From an uncultured Alistipes sp. (GTDB taxonomy: Bacteria > Bacteroidota > Bacteroidia > Bacteroidales > Rikenellaceae), in the NCBI GenBank assembly GCA_910587675.1, contig CAJUMU010000029.1:1-22976 (forward strand): DNA of 22,976 nucleotides. Reading direction: 5' to 3'. The notes beneath the pieces are model-generated. The model saw nothing but the letters and a program-made list of their open reading frames with translations. It ran no database searches and was not told the DNA's origin. Shown piece after piece: positions 22,504 to 22,976 of this stretch (positions are counted from its first letter, which is position 1; each line of letters begins with the position of its first letter). The translations under genes were made by a program, and so were the position numbers.

Positions 22504-22725
22504 ATGGGCAAGAATCAACATGTCGTAAAAGCTCCGAATGGGTGGGGTGTGCGAGGCGAGCATAACACTCGGATTACTCAAAAATTCGATACTCAGAAAG
22601 AGGCAATAGCTAAGGCAAGAGAAATAGCTATCAACCAAAAGTCCGAACTTTTCATTCATGGCGAAAATGGTCGGATTCGAGAACGCAATAGCTATGGTAA
22701 TGATCCTTATCCTCCCAAGGGATAA
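22504..22725 (+). CDS. DUF2188 domain protein
   Basis: A 73-residue protein of the DUF2188 family. It begins MGKNQHVVKAPNGWGVRGEH and ends with the family's characteristic GENGRIRERNSYGNDPYPPK. An in-frame ATG at 22486 lies inside the preceding gene; the ATG at 22504, 2 nt after that gene's stop, gives the standard N-terminus. The middle, FDTQKEAIAKAREIAINQKSELFIHG, forms the helix-strand part of the small alpha/beta fold. The biochemical role of DUF2188 is not known; members are common in accessory islands and plasmids as small stand-alone genes. It is followed by a strong terminator, closing a two-gene unit with the Cys-rich protein. It appears intact. Confidence 0.88.
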   Translation: MGKNQHVVKAPNGWGVRGEHNTRITQKFDTQKEAIAKAREIAINQKSELFIHGENGRIRERNSYGNDPYPPKG

Positions 22726-22736
22726 TTTACGTTCTT

Positions 22737-22767
22737 TACCCCACCTTAATCGGGTGGGGTATTTTTT
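22737..22767 (+). terminator. Intrinsic terminator after the DUF2188 gene
   Basis: TACCCCACC (22737-22745) pairs perfectly with GGTGGGGTA (22753-22761) around a 7-nt loop and is followed by six T (22762-22767). It lies 11 bp past the DUF2188 stop. Confidence 0.93.
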
Positions 22768-22824
22768 GCACAACAACATATTGCATTTTTTCTTGCACTT
22801 TCCAATACGAAATAATCTAAACGC

Positions 22825-22854
22825 TTTAGCACACCGTTATAATGATTATCTTTG
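22825..22854 (+). promoter_or_regulatory. Candidate promoter for the right-edge gene
   Basis: The -7 box TATCTTTG (22847-22854) matches TAnnTTTG, with TTTA (22825-22828) as an imperfect -33 element at near-standard distance. It lies just before the open frame that starts at 22879. Confidence 0.55.
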
Positions 22855-22878
22855 TAGGGTAAACAGTTGTTGAGACAG

Positions 22879-22976
22879 ATGGGGATAGTGAATTTCGTAA
22901 AAAATATAGGCCGGTCTAAAACACCGACCTCTACTGCTAAGCCAAATATAGATTCTGCAAATTACCCGGCAGAGTA
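22879..22976 (+). CDS. Start of an unidentified gene, cut by the window edge
   Basis: An ATG at 22879, 25 nt after a good -7 box, opens a frame beginning MGIVNFVKNIGRSK that stays open for 32 codons to the end of the window. The visible part is polar and Thr/Ser/Pro-containing (TPTSTAKPN) with no recognisable motif and no signal peptide. Too short to assign; it may be a mobile-element or accessory gene given the AT-rich surroundings, but that is only context. Confidence 0.45.
   Translation, partial: MGIVNFVKNIGRSKTPTSTAKPNIDSANYPAE

Noticed and set aside
1..22976. CRISPR arrays, tRNA or rRNA genes, intact insertion sequences
   Set aside because: No regularly spaced direct repeats, no tRNA-like cloverleaf or rRNA segments and no transposase or integrase motifs were seen.

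Overview
The window looks like chromosome from a gut member of the Bacteroidota, most likely Alistipes or a close Rikenellaceae relative. Four things point there: high-GC coding sequence; promoters with the Bacteroidota -7 box TAnnTTTG and weak Shine-Dalgarno sites; a DUF4923-type secreted protein; and a cysteate-synthase-like PLP enzyme, expected in sulfonolipid-making Alistipes. The assignment is inferred from sequence character, not from a database match.

Layout. 1-1406 is the 3' part of an OPT-family peptide transporter. 1482-5802 is a + strand run: pepT, a flavin-reductase-like protein, glutamine-dependent NAD+ synthase and a DUF4923-like secreted protein, closed by a hairpin terminator. 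5945-8253 (minus) encodes a cysteate synthase followed by a type I phosphomannose isomerase. 8392-9105 (+) is a secreted SGNH hydrolase. 9261-10622 (minus) is a stand-alone TrpB2-type tryptophan synthase beta chain. Its leader contains a complete-looking ribosome-mediated attenuator: a 24-codon leader peptide with tandem Trp codons, competing 1:2, 2:3 and 3:4 hairpins, and a U-tract terminator. 10934-14038 (minus) is a two-gene operon of a GH20 hexosaminidase lipoprotein and a GH109-like oxidoreductase-type glycosidase, suited to GalNAc/GlcNAc removal from host glycans.

14224-21260 (+) is the most unusual part. An IclR regulator is followed after 4 nt by a beta-propeller/diheme cytochrome-c-peroxidase fusion, then after 2 nt by a chorismatase-like (FkbO/Hyg5/XanB2 type) protein, then after an intergenic repeat by a 1083-residue HzsA-related c-type cytochrome fused to a SUMF1-fold domain. 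The two cytochromes together recall the architecture of hydrazine synthase (HzsA plus propeller HzsB plus diheme HzsC), here linked to a chorismate-derived aromatic enzyme. Hydrazine synthesis itself is not implied. Matching palindromes near the GH20 and iclR promoters suggest that the IclR protein controls both directions.

21305-21648 (minus) is an NTF2/SnoaL-like gene broken by a one-base frameshift. From about 21650 to the end the DNA becomes markedly AT-rich. It holds a possible orphan minus-strand transcription unit, a Cys-rich small protein and a DUF2188 protein with a strong terminator, and the start of another gene: an accessory or horizontally acquired patch.

A two-hairpin palindromic repeat family (5855, 9107 and 17881) occupies three intergenic gaps.
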